64,000 nucleotides of DNA from Zasmidium citrigriseum (taxonomy: Eukaryota > Ascomycota > Dothideomycetes > Mycosphaerellales > Mycosphaerellaceae): contig NHNW01000005.1 in assembly GCA_002786025.1 (NCBI GenBank), forward strand, positions 186,001 to 250,000, written 5' to 3'. The notes under the pieces were generated by a model. The model was given only the letters and a program-made list of their open reading frames with translations, was not told the DNA's origin and made no database searches. Position numbers and translations under genes: made by a program. Positions 43,105-53,257 of this stretch are shown here, in pieces; position 1 is the first letter of the stretch, and every line of letters begins with the position of its first letter.

Positions 43105-44815
43105 ATGGCTTCCACGACCACGGTCACGCCGACCTCAGCCACTGGCGATACACCCAAGTTGCTCAAGAAGGCCGCCTCGGGAGATGCGAAGAATTCGTCG
43201 ACGCAGACCTCATTTGGCTGCTGTGAGTGTACAGTACTCCAGAATTCCATTCAGAGACTGACCTCATTTCAGCGCACATTAAGAACCTCCTCCAAAATGC
43301 CCGGCAGCAGGCTGTCGATGGATACACCAGAGTCGTAAATTCGCTGCGGAAAGAGGGGAACATGAGCGATCGGATATACAAGAGCGCGGGTCTCTCGGCG
43401 TCGACCTGTCAGGTCACACATCTGTGCCTTCAGTGTCCCAACGTGAGCACTTCGAGGGAGAGGCACAGGAAGGAGCATGGTTTCTGTGAGTATGAGATCC
43501 GCGGTATATGGGCAGGGCTGACATGCAAGCAGCTGTAGAGTCATCCCAGGGATACGTGTACTGCCACGAGTGCCGCGACTTCGTCTACGACCCCACCTTC
43601 GAAGAGATCCGAGCGCCCAACAACAAGAAGAGGAAGAACTCAGCCGCATTGCTAGACGCCGACAAGAAGCTCATATCGACACACACAGCCTCGACACCAT
43701 GCGCCGCAACGGGTCTACGAGGGCTCTACAACATGGGCCAGACCTGTTTCATGTCCGTCATCCTACAGTCACTCATCCACAACCCGCTGATCCGCACCTA
43801 CTACCTATCCGAGGGCCACAAGTCCGGCGACTGCGAACGCGAAGCCTGCACCTCGTGTGCTCTAGATGATATCTTTACCGATTTCTTTGGGCAAGAGAAG
43901 CACGAAGGATATGGGGCGGTACACATGCTGCAGGGATGCTGGAAGGGCGGCGGTGGCCTGGCAGGATACAGCCAACAAGATGCTCACGAGTACCTTGGCT
44001 TCATACTGAATAGCCTGCATGAGGCGAACACGGATGACGAGGAGAAGCCCGACAGCCAGAAGGATACAAAAGACTGTACCTGCGTCATACACCAGACATT
44101 CTGCGGCCAGCTGAAGAGCACAGTCACTTGCCAGACGTGCAAAAACACTAACACTGCGATTGAAGCGTTCATGGATCTCAGCTTGGATGTCAAGAGCACG
44201 GGATTCGCGATTAAGAAGAAAAAGCTGGCTCTGACAAACAGCACCCAGACGATTAAAGAGGCCCTGCCAATGGACCTGACCGAATGCCTGGACCGATTCA
44301 CATCTTTTGAAACGCTATCGAGCGACAGCTACCATTGCCGGAAATGCGACGCATCGCGAGAGGCGAGAAAGAAGCTGACGTTGACGAGACTACCGCCCGT
44401 CGTACCGATACACCTGAAACGCTTCTCGCATTCCAAAACGAATTCCCAAAGCAGCAAAGTCGATACAAAAGTCCGGTTTCCGCTGACTCTGGATCTTGGT
44501 CCGTACGTAACACCACCCAAGAGTGGTGATACTGCGAATGGACACGACCCCGGCAAAGAGGATGACGAAGATACCATCGACGTCAAGACTCCCTCCAAAT
44601 CTGCCGTCAACGGCACCGAACCCAAATCACCGATTTACGAGCTGTCATCGGTCGTCGTGCACAAGGGCAAGATCGACAACGGGCATTACATTTCGTATTC
44701 CAGGCAAGGTGGGGAGTGGTTCCGATTTGATGATAGCATGGTTGTGCAGGTTGATGAGAAGGAGGTGTTGGGAGCTGAGGCGTATATGCTGTTTTATGTT
44801 GTTGGGGAGTTTTAG
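43105..44815 (+). CDS. UBP8: SAGA deubiquitinase Ubp8 (USP22 family)
   Basis: Exons 43105-43222, 43273-43485 and 43533-44815 (introns 50 and 47 nt); 537 aa. An N-terminal ZnF-UBP domain spans exons 2 and 3: CLQCPNVSTSRERHRKEHGF, YVYCHECRDFVYD. The USP domain has the cysteine box GLRGLYNMGQTCFMSVILQS, the glutamine/aspartate region YSQQDAHEYLGFIL, paired zinc cysteines (CQTCKNTNT, CRKCDAS) and the histidine box KIDNGHYISYSR, ending in EAYMLFYVV. This is the Ubp8/USP22 arrangement; Ubp8 in the SAGA DUB module removes ubiquitin from H2B during transcription. The Cys box reads GQTCFMS where many USPs have GNTCFMN, a usual change in Ubp8 homologues. Confidence 0.93.
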
Positions 44816-45233
44816 CTGGGAGGGGGGCGTTTGGGGTAGGGGTTTGACAGGACTGGGGCCGAAGGGTGGCTTCAGGTCATGATGAGGGATATCAGGGGTT
44901 TAATGCTTCTTTTAAGTGGTCCGATGGGGCCTATTATTACTCAATGGCGACAGTCTGTCTGTTCACCAGATGTCTCACTTTGCCTCGATCACACACTCGC
45001 TCCCTACATCGGCGCGGCAACACATGTGAGTGTGAAGCAACTCTTCTATTTGTCCTTGCTAACGATGTTGGTCGAAGCAATCTCACATCTCGAAACATTG
45101 GAAGTTTTATCGAACCTGCATCAAATCATTCCCTTTGTGGACCGCCATTACGGACGGATACATACAAGATGCCCATCACCCTACGTGAGACTCCAAGGCA
45201 TCTCCAGCTCCTACGCACTAAGAATCCCGCATC
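44816..45233. other. Intergenic region
   Basis: 418 bp between Ubp8 and the first small secreted protein. An open frame starting at 44879 overlaps the next gene in another frame and is rejected. Confidence 0.45.
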
Positions 45234-45674
45234 ATGAAGCTCTCTCTCAACCTCACCGTCCTCCTCTCGATCTTCCTCCCCCTCACTACCGCCCAACTAG
45301 CAACCATCACCACAGCCTGCACCAACCACCCCTCCAGCGTCCGCGGCTGCATCACAGTCAACTGGCACGCCATCAACTCCGCCAACCTAAACTTCACCCT
45401 AACCGATGCCACCGTCGACGGCCAAGGTGTTTTCGGCTATGCCGTGACGTACTGGTTCGACTCCGAAGACAGTGCTCATGGCCATAGATCTATTAGCCCC
45501 ATTACGAGGAATTCTAGGGGTTATGGGACGAGTGAGGAGGGGTCTTGGGGGTGGATTTTGGGGGAAGGGTCGACGCTGCTGGAGGTCGGGTTGATTGGGT
45601 GTGTTGGGGAGGGAGGGGATGGGGCGGAGGGGTGTGGAGGGGGTGTGTTTATGTTGAATCCTTTTGCTGGGTGA
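45234..45674 (+). CDS. Small secreted four-cysteine protein, copy 1 (candidate effector)
   Basis: A single exon of 146 aa. A clear signal peptide (residues 1-20, MKLSLNLTVLLSIFLPLTTA) is followed by a mature protein with four cysteines: TAC (29), RGC (39), LIGC and EGC near the end. The pattern C-x9-C-I-T-V-x-W, then a strand-rich centre (LNFTLTDATVDGQGVFGYAV) and YGTSEEGSWGWILG, is shared with the next gene and, more loosely, with two further genes downstream. I know no named family for it. Secretion, small size, cysteine pairing and tandem arrangement are the usual marks of fungal effectors, so a role at the plant interface is inference. Confidence 0.8.
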   Translation: MKLSLNLTVLLSIFLPLTTAQLATITTACTNHPSSVRGCITVNWHAINSANLNFTLTDATVDGQGVFGYAVTYWFDSEDSAHGHRSISPITRNSRGYGTSEEGSWGWILGEGSTLLEVGLIGCVGEGGDGAEGCGGGVFMLNPFAG

Positions 45675-45963
45675 GAGGGGCTGGAGGACTAGGGGACGCA
45701 GGATTGCGGTTGAGCTGTACATCCTTTCCTTACGACTGAGGGTGTGAAGCCACACGTCTCTGTTCGCCCGTTGCTCGAGTTAAATTATATTTCGAAACGT
45801 TCACATTACATCCCGTTTCACATGCTACGATTGTGAGTACTTGTGTCTCTGACTCGTAGTCAGTGTTACGAAAAGAGCATATAAGATGCTCATGTCCAGA
45901 CTGGCGAAGCCCCGTGAACTTTCGAATCTCTCTACTCGGCTTCAGGCTAATAGCGCTAGCATC

Positions 45964-46374
45964 ATGCTCTCAATCAAACTCACCCTCATCGCCATCCTTA
46001 CGCTGGTCTCAGCGCAGGTCGCCAACCTCACGACCGCCTGCACCAGCACCTCCCCCGCCGTCCACGGCTGTATCACAATCGACTGGCAGGGTCCTAAGTC
46101 CGCCGACACGAATTTCACCATCACAAACACTCTCCTCGACGGCAGAAGCACTGCCGTAGCCTATTGGTATGAGCCGGGACAGGACCTGCACAGAGACGTC
46201 AGTTGGGTGGCGAGGAATTTTGGTGGGTTCGGGACTAGTAAGGAGGGATCTTGGGGTTTGGTTGTTGGGGGAGACGGAGATGTTATATTGGAGATGGGGT
46301 TGGTTGTTTGTGTTGGTGAGGGGGATGGGGAGGAGTGTGGGGATGGGGTTTGGGTTGGGAATCCGTGGCTTTAG
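45964..46374 (+). CDS. Small secreted four-cysteine protein, copy 2 (candidate effector)
   Basis: A single exon of 136 aa from ATG 45964; the frame is open upstream to 45886 but only this start gives a signal peptide (MLSIKLTLIAILTLVSA). The mature part has four cysteines (26, 36 and two in CVGEGDGEEC). It is the closest relative of copy 1: TTACTS...HGCITIDW, DGRSTAVAYWYE, FGGFGTSKEGSWGLVVG. Clearly a tandem duplicate that has since diverged over most positions. N-glycosylation-type sites (NLT, NFT) occur in both copies. Confidence 0.8.
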   Translation: MLSIKLTLIAILTLVSAQVANLTTACTSTSPAVHGCITIDWQGPKSADTNFTITNTLLDGRSTAVAYWYEPGQDLHRDVSWVARNFGGFGTSKEGSWGLVVGGDGDVILEMGLVVCVGEGDGEECGDGVWVGNPWL

Positions 46375-46865
46375 GGGAGGAAGAGTGGAGTTGTGTTGGC
46401 TGAGAAAGGAGCGTGAGCATGAACGCTACTGTGAGACCAGGTTCTCGAGGGAGAGTAATGCGGTGGGAGTATGGATAGTGTGTTCTACCATTCTTGTAAT
46501 GCGAGTTTCCGTGGTATTTCAACTTGGTACTCGGCTCGTGTGAACAATGTCGCCCAGAAGATACCAGAGTGATAAACTCAGTATCCATTTCGTCACTCAG
46601 TAGGGCAGTGCATGCGAATATGCTCGCACCTAGTCGCTGGTGTCTCTGAATGGATAGAGAACTGTCATCATTGCACACTTTCCTCGAGACTTGAGAGTAG
46701 TAGTGCAGGCAACAGCGACTTGAGACCGGAATTTGATTTTGACCAGCTTTTCCAACTACGGATGACGATGGACTCTCGACACTACAACGATAGTCTCGAC
46801 CGTTCATTATAAGAGAACAGACTCACCCGTCCATGAACTTCAACGAACCAAGGCACTGGACCAAG
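46375..46865. other. Intergenic spacer in the secreted-protein array
   Basis: 491 bp between copies 2 and 3; AT-richer than the genes. No gene and no obvious repeat shared with the other spacers. Confidence 0.45.
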
Positions 46866-47300
46866 ATGCCTTCATTCTCCCTCTTTTCCCTCGCCCCTGC
46901 CATCTCCCCCCTCCTCGTCCCGACCACCGCCCAAGAAACCTACCAAACCTGCGCTCCGCACGGTGCCAGCAAAGTCTACAACCCCGGCGTCATCGCCTGC
47001 ATCACCATCGGCTGGGGCGACGCCCATGAGGCTCTTGTCAACCTCAGCGTCACCGACACCGCCCGGGACGGCAACAGCGTTTACGCTACATACACTGTGT
47101 GGTGGAGCGACGATTCGAACGACTTCAGCAGCCGGTTGATCAATGACAAGGGCTTCAAAGAAGTGACTCGTCTGCCTACGGGTGCGTGGTATAGCGAGGA
47201 GAAGAATTTGACGGGATTTGCGTTTCAGGGGTGTGTTTCGGTGGTTGATGGGGAGGATGTGTGTTTTGTGGAGAATGTGGTGAATCCGTATGTTAGCTGA
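46866..47300 (+). CDS. Small secreted four-cysteine protein, copy 3 (candidate effector)
   Basis: A single exon of 144 aa. Residues 1-22 form a signal peptide (MPSFSLFSLAPAISPLLVPT). Four cysteines: QTC, IAC, QGC and DVC. The core CITIGWGDAHEALVNLSVTD aligns with CITVNW...LNFTLTD of copy 1 and the centre YATYTVWWSDDSND with VTYWFDSED, although identity is low. The end CVSVVDGEDVCFVENVVNPY preserves the C-V-x9-C spacing. Start chosen at ATG 46866 rather than 46833 because only the former gives a clean secretion signal. Function unknown. Confidence 0.78.
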   Translation: MPSFSLFSLAPAISPLLVPTTAQETYQTCAPHGASKVYNPGVIACITIGWGDAHEALVNLSVTDTARDGNSVYATYTVWWSDDSNDFSSRLINDKGFKEVTRLPTGAWYSEEKNLTGFAFQGCVSVVDGEDVCFVENVVNPYVS

Positions 47301-48039
47301 GTGATGGTGGATCGGAGGGGAAAGTTTTAACGGGAAGGGTTGCACGAGGCCGTGTGGAGCTGGGCGTGAGGCCTGGTTGCTGGTTGCTGTGCGACCATGC
47401 GGATATTTCTGGATGAGAGATCAGGAGATTCAAGATTCACGGAATAATTCTTTTTGCGGGGAGTGTGGAGTGTGAGATGTGTCGATCGTGCAAGTTTCAA
47501 TCACAGGCCATGTTCTTCGCCATGCGAGGCTTGATCCCTACTCCTCACGTTGCTTCACAGGAGACCGAGAGTGCTTGGAATGATGCGAGCTTAGACGACG
47601 AGACAAAAGCTTCTCTTGAGCCTTTGCTAGCTCTCGCGAATGTGAACACAGTTTTCCGTATCCATGTTACGAACGACACAGCCTGATAGGATTGAACTCT
47701 TTGCACACCAACAACGCCTCCCTTCCACATTCCAATCTTGACTGCCTTTCAGCTCGCATTCGCAATGTACTCTCACCGGTTCAATACTGCTAGCTCCTTT
47801 CTGCATACGAGACATCAGAGCATGAGAGTAGTTAGTACGTCTTGGCGATTATCTGGGGGTTACACAAGTTGATGCCTTGGTTTCACGCCGGAATGATCTG
47901 GACGCTGACCGCAAAGACTTTGAAGCAGCGAGAGGGTGTGGTGACTTTGTGATATATGAGAAGATGTTGCAAAGCTCCAGATGTAGAGAGTCAACTCAAG
48001 ACCAACAAATCGACCCACAAACACAAGAAGACTTCAGCC
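47301..48039. other. Intergenic spacer in the secreted-protein array
   Basis: 739 bp between copies 3 and 4. A 73-codon open frame (47465-47686) encodes a short acidic peptide with two CxxC-like cysteines at its start; there is no homologue I know and no signal peptide, so it is not called. Confidence 0.4.
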
Positions 48040-48432
48040 ATGCCCTCCCTCAAATCCCTCCTCCTCCTAACAACCCTCCTCACCCCGGCCCTCTCAGCAA
48101 CCTGCCTCGGCAACCAGAACAGCGTCTACGCCTGCTTCACCGTCAAATGGTCCGACCGCGAAGAAGCCAACATCAAAGTTACTGTCAAAGACACCGACGA
48201 CGACCATCACGAGGTCTACGGCACCTACAAAAAGTACCTCGATGGTGAAGGCCAAGACTGGGAGAAAGTGAGGAATAATAAGGGGTATGGGAGCTCCGTT
48301 AATAATGGGAAGAACGGCAAGACGTTGTATGGTGGCGGACACAAGATTACGGGGGTGAGGGTCAAGGCTTGTGTGGATGATTTTGGGAGTGATACTTGTA
48401 CGGGGGATGTGTTTATTCCTTATAAGGCTTGA
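48040..48432 (+). CDS. Small secreted four-cysteine protein, copy 4 (candidate effector)
   Basis: A single exon of 130 aa. Signal peptide residues 1-19 (MPSLKSLLLLTTLLTPALS). Four cysteines at ATC (22), YAC (32), KAC and DTC. The most divergent copy: Lys/Asp-rich and basic instead of Gly-rich, but it retains C-x9-C-F-T-V-x-W, the strand pattern NIKVTVKDTDDDHHEVYGTY and the closing CVDDFGSDTC. Fits an expanded family under diversifying selection, which is inference. Adjacent to the 3' end of the MFS transporter gene with a gap of only ~120 bp. Confidence 0.78.
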   Translation: MPSLKSLLLLTTLLTPALSATCLGNQNSVYACFTVKWSDREEANIKVTVKDTDDDHHEVYGTYKKYLDGEGQDWEKVRNNKGYGSSVNNGKNGKTLYGGGHKITGVRVKACVDDFGSDTCTGDVFIPYKA

Positions 48433-48555
48433 TGGGGAGGGCGCAGATCGACGGGGACTGTTTTGATGAGAGGATTATGCGAGCCATGAGGATGGGTTTT
48501 GAGTTTTGTTGTTGGCCAGTCGTTACCTAGTTGCACGTAGCCGTGCTCGAAGACA

Positions 48556-50420
48556 TCACGACTTGATCTTTGCCTGCAGTGGCTCTTTGATGGTGATTGT
48601 CTCAGGCTCGATGTCGTCTCTCTCGCCTTCGACCGTCGTCGCTGCTTTGATATACTTCTGTCTACGTGATAGTCAGCTTTCGTCTTGCATTCCACACACG
48701 GCTGGAACGTACCTTCGCCTATACAACACAACAGCCGCAATGAATCCAGCCCAGAGGAAAAAGTAGAACACGAACGTCATGGGATAACCTCTACGCCAAC
48801 GTGGTGCTCCATCAGGGCCTGCTGTTGGAAAAGCGAGGAGAGGCACCCAGATGTTAAAGCTGTAGCCGAAGGTCATCATGGCGCCCTGGGGTTGATGTCA
48901 GCGAACATCTGTTCAGGATGAAAAGCAAGATAATACCATGATGAGTGCCCGTTCTTCCGAATCGTCCTTCACGATTGTGTTGACGTTGGAGTATAAGATC
49001 GGGCTGAGACAGCCTGACACGCCGAAGAGGTACCAGGCGACGAATCTGCAAAGCACAGCGTCAGCGTAGGTTTTCGATGAACACCAATATCATGCGTACT
49101 TGAGAGCGTTGGGTATGTCCCAAATGATCATACATAGCGTCGAGAAGAGACAACACGCCGACGCAAACGTATACAGCGTCCAAGGCGGCCATATGGAAGC
49201 CAGTGACGATCCAAGCCACGATGCCACGATGGTGACCGCGTTGATGACCGTTGGTAGCTGATTGACCTGTACGACGGAGTAACCTTCAGCTTTAAGCCAG
49301 AGGTTCATGTACTGCGACGGGTAGTTGGAGATTATCATGCAACTGTCCTTTTCATCAGCCAAATCTGCATTCCCGGATTGGAGGGAAGGAAGGACTCACA
49401 TGTAACAGAACACGAAGATCCAAATATGCCACCTCCTCAAACTGCGCTTTAAAACATCCAGATTCAAAGGTCCCGGACGTCGGATCTTATACCTCGCCAG
49501 CCGCTCTTTCGCTAGGGTAATATCTCCTTCTGTGAGATAGAACGGTCTGGGGGAATCAGGTATCCCAGGAAATATGACGAAGCCGAGTAAAGCCACGGGT
49601 ATCGTAAAGATCCCATCGATGATGAACAGCCACCGCCAACCTGGTAGTCCCCCAACGCCTGAGAGATTCGTGTACGCCGCAGCCTGGAGATACCCGCTCA
49701 CCATGCTCCCCAACGGATTACATATAAACCACGTCCCGGCTCTTTTGAACAATTCCGGACCGCTGTACCACGAACCCAGGATGAAGTGCGTCGCTGCAAA
49801 GACTGGGGCTTCTAGCATCCCGACAAGAAACCTCATGGCGTAGAGCTGGTGGATGTTGCTTGCCCGGCTCTGAGCAAATGTCACGATGCCCCAGAGGATT
49901 TCGAGCGTTGGGAGGAGCCATCGGGCGAGTTTGGGTCGGGAGATTAGGAGCAGGCCGGGAATTTGGAAGAGGACGTAGGCGGTGAAGTAGCAGATGTTGA
50001 GGTAGTTTAGCTCGTTGCCTTGGAGGGAGAAGTCTTCTTTTAGGCCGGAGACGTAGGCGTTGGAGATGTTTGTTTGGTCTGGACGGGTTTGGGTTAGGTG
50101 TGAGGGGGTGTATTAGGATGGAGAGGCTGACCTAGGTACTTGACGAAGACTGCGAGATGTCAGCAGATTTGATGTCTGGCTTGAGTGTCAACAGACTTAC
50201 AGCAAAGGCACGCAAACACCAAGATCGACACATCCAGCTTGAACAGAAGCCTGAAAGAAGATCAGCATCTTTGTTATCAATGCCCCGAGTGTCCATACTT
50301 CTTCTCCTCCTTGGGGTACTTCGAAGGATACCAATTGAAGATCTCCTTGAACAGGCCAAGAATACCCAACTTTCTGGCATTGCTTCTCGATTCACCTCCC
50401 CTGGTCTCTTGAGCGACCAT
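48556..50420 (-). CDS. MFS anion:cation symporter (allantoate/nicotinate permease type)
   Basis: Exons 50420-50299, 50250-50201, 50149-50132, 50078-49400, 49342-49100, 49045-48937, 48885-48713, 48661-48556; 499 aa. Eight exons include one of 18 nt that encodes FVKYL; all phases agree. Landmarks of the Dal5/Tna1 branch: YLDQTNISNAYVSGLKED after helix 1, MRFLVGMLEAPVFAATHFIL, PGIPDSPRPFYLTEGD, and YMNLWLKAEGYSVVQVNQLP in the second half. About twelve membrane helices. Substrates in the branch are small carboxylates and amides (allantoate, nicotinate, vitamins, phenolic acids). Its place next to a hydrolase, monooxygenase and ring-cleaving dioxygenase suggests uptake of an aromatic or acyl anion. 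Confidence 0.87.
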
Positions 50421-50832
50421 CTTGAAAGCTTCGACTGGCAAATTGTACGTCGGAACCTTGTGTCACACCTGCCGTATATACAAGAGGTGCCGACTGCTGT
50501 CGCCATGCACCCACTCTTGCTCGACATTGTAGCGGGTCTTTTCCACTGCCGTGATAGGTCGCCGAATACAAGTACCTCCACTGCAGGTACGGGTCATCGG
50601 CAATGATAAGCTCCAGCGAGAATTGCTGAGGTGGCGAGGAAGTGAGGTTGGATCGTGTGCGATGTGCGTGTATGGCGTGCTTGGCTTCCCTGTGAGCAGA
50701 TCAATCGGGGGCATCTCGTTGGATCAAAGCAACGGGAAGCAAGAATTGAATTGGTGATAGTAGATAGGTACGAAATACACGTCTCTTTCGATGGGTTGAA
50801 AGTTCCTTCATATGAGCGAAGTTGCATGGACT
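50421..50832. other. Intergenic region between two minus-strand cluster genes
   Basis: 412 bp: promoter of the transporter gene and 3' end of the hydrolase gene. No gene is seen. Confidence 0.45.
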
Positions 50833-52719
50833 CTATTTTGGGGGAATGATAGGCAAGACAACATAGTTCTCATGTCCACCTCCAAAATGCAGATTGTTCA
50901 TGCCGGCGAACACCTTCTCAGACCTATTTCGATCAATTAGCAACCGGAAATACTCTCTCAAACAATGCTGTACTCACCGATCAACACTCGAATTATGCCC
51001 AAAAATCCCACTCCCCTGCGTATCCCCACTCGCAACCTCAAAAACCAACTTCCCACCCTTCTCAACAATAACATTCGTCGGCCAGACCTCCACATCGACC
51101 TCATAAACAGTCTCCGCCTTCACCTGCTGCACATCACTCTGTCGATACTCCCGATGCGGCAGCCACTCCCTATGACGTGGATCCTGCTCCTCGACTTTTC
51201 GCAGACTTGCTCGCAGCCAGCCTTTCGTTAACGGGACTGGGTCGCCGGCGGTACCGGTGTAGAAGACTTCTTTTCCTGCGGGGGATATGTGGCGGAGTGT
51301 GACGAAGATGTCGATGTCGGAAGGGGGTGTTTGGTCGGCTGCGATGCTGGAGCAGGAGATTGAGAGGTGGGCTACGATGTGGCCTGTGATTTCTGTTTCG
51401 GTTTCGTAGGCTGGGGTTGTGAATTGGATGGTCTGAGGGGAGTCCATTGTGCCGAGGGCTTTGTAGGAGAGGGTCTTTTGCTCGGTCGTAGAGGGTGGTG
51501 ATGGTGACATGCTCTTGTCCGGGTGGAGGTAGTAACGGGTGTATTGCGTTCTTGCGATCGGCCATTCGTTCTCCGTTCGGCGTTGGTAGACTTTTTCTGC
51601 TTTGGCGTCGTTGAAGCCGACGTCGCCCTTGCGAAGGACGAGATCGACTGGTGGAAGTTTGCCCTTTTGAGACCAGCCGAGTCGGTCATCGCCTTTCAGG
51701 AAGGCATCAAGGAAACTCTTCTGCAGTTCGACCTCCTCTTCGTAGTAAAAGGGCAAGTCGTGTCGTCCAGTAATGAAGCGTAGGTACTTGAGGTCGCTTC
51801 CGGCCCCGAGGTATCCCTGCACGTTTCCACGCAGATGCAAAAGAATGCCGCCCCAGTTCGCCACCGAGAGCAGAGGGACCTTGATATCGGACAGATTGAA
51901 CTCTTTGCTGGAGTAATACTCTTCATCCCTGAAGCGAAACTTCTCGTTATCGATCGTCTGATCCTGTCGATTCTTCATTCTTTCTTCGTCACTCAGATCT
52001 CCTTCAATCGTGTCTGGGCCCCAGTTGGCAGCCTTTCGACCCGGACGTCCATACTGGTTCGAGACGACCTGCCGATTCCACCAAAATGAGATGAACTGAT
52101 TACTCAGAATACCACCATGACGGCAGCGATCACGGTAGTAATCGCTCATACCCTCCCAGGGAATTATACAGGACAGACCTTTCGGCTGGCGAGCAGCAAC
52201 TCGCCACTGAGTTCCTGCGTAATACGAGATACCCAGGAGACCGACTTTGCCGGATGACCAAGACTGCTCGGCGCACCATTCAACGACTTCGAAGAATGCC
52301 TCGGACGTTCCTTTGGACATGGTATCCAAGAATCCGGGACTTTGGCCTGTCCCTCGTTCATCGGCGCGGACGACTGCGTAGTTTTGCGAAGTCCAGTAGG
52401 CTGGATCTGGAGTCTCCCATGCTGAATGAGTGGATTTTTGTTGGGGGTTAACTTCGGCGAACGATTTGGGATGGAAGCTTGCCGTGGTCAGCCGTTGAGA
52501 GCGGGATGAATGTGTGCAGCCTTACTCAGCGTATGGGATGTCCTTTCCATATGGGCCATATGTCACCAAGACAGGCACTGTTTCACTCGTCTTGGGGCGG
52601 TAGACATTCACCCGAACTAGTCCTTCTGATGATTTGAGCTGGACTGTGGCATTTTGCTCAAAGATGTAAGGAAAAGACTCGTCATCCACAGTGTGGAGAT
52701 CTTGGATATGATTCGGCAT
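50833..52719 (-). CDS. S15/CocE-NonD family hydrolase (X-Pro dipeptidyl-peptidase-like)
   Basis: Exons 52719-52526, 52477-50978 and 50923-50833 (introns 48 and 54 nt); 594 aa. The alpha/beta hydrolase core has VNVYRPKTSETVPVLVTYGP, VVRADERGTGQSPG, nucleophile elbow GLLGISYYAGTQW (Ser ~149) and FITGRHDLPFYY. The C-terminal jelly-roll domain (GHIVAHLSISCSS, DIDIFVTLRHISP, GWLRASLRKVEEQ) is the X-Pro dipeptidyl-peptidase C-terminal type. CocE-type members hydrolyse esters of aromatic acids or amide bonds; there is no signal peptide, so it is intracellular. In this cluster it could free an aromatic acid from an imported conjugate (inference). Divergent from the flavoprotein gene over 538 bp. Confidence 0.87.
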
Positions 52720-53257
52720 CTTGATGAAGTTGGAAAAGTGAAAGGACTAGGAGAGAACCACGATGAGATCGAGGAGTGCTTACTTGGGCCCTCCTTCAGT
52801 TTTGACGGCACGCGTGGGCGGACGTGTCTAGCTCCCAAATGCCGATGCTCAGGGACATGTTCCGATGATGGAGCTCTGTCGGCCGCTAGGTGGTGATGTT
52901 GAGGCGATGAGCAGAGGCTCTGGCGGTTGGAGCGGGCAGGTTCATTCACCCACACGGAAGCTGTGACTCAGCCCCCACCGCGTAAGTTTGGTGTACAATG
53001 CGAGTCCGAATCCGAGCGCACAACATACCGACTGAGTTTCTCTCAACATCGGACTGACTGCCCTTTCACCGACATGATGTCGTATGAAGATCTTCGACGG
53101 TGTGACTTCGCCCCTGAGCAGAGACCGAGAGCGAAAGAAGCAGCCATTGCGTACTGAACGACAATGCCTTTAAAACGGCCTTCTCGAGAGGTTGCGAAAT
53201 GGCACACAAATCGCAACCGCGGGAACACCTGAGACCAGAATCAAGATCACGAAAGTG
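52720..53257. other. Divergent promoter region, hydrolase / monooxygenase
   Basis: 538 bp between head-to-head cluster genes. A likely common control region; no zinc-cluster operator is obvious by eye. Confidence 0.45.

Noticed and set aside
47465..47686. 73-codon frame between secreted proteins 3 and 4, considered as a fifth array member
   Set aside because: Lacks a signal peptide and the C-[IF]-T-[VI]-x-W motif.
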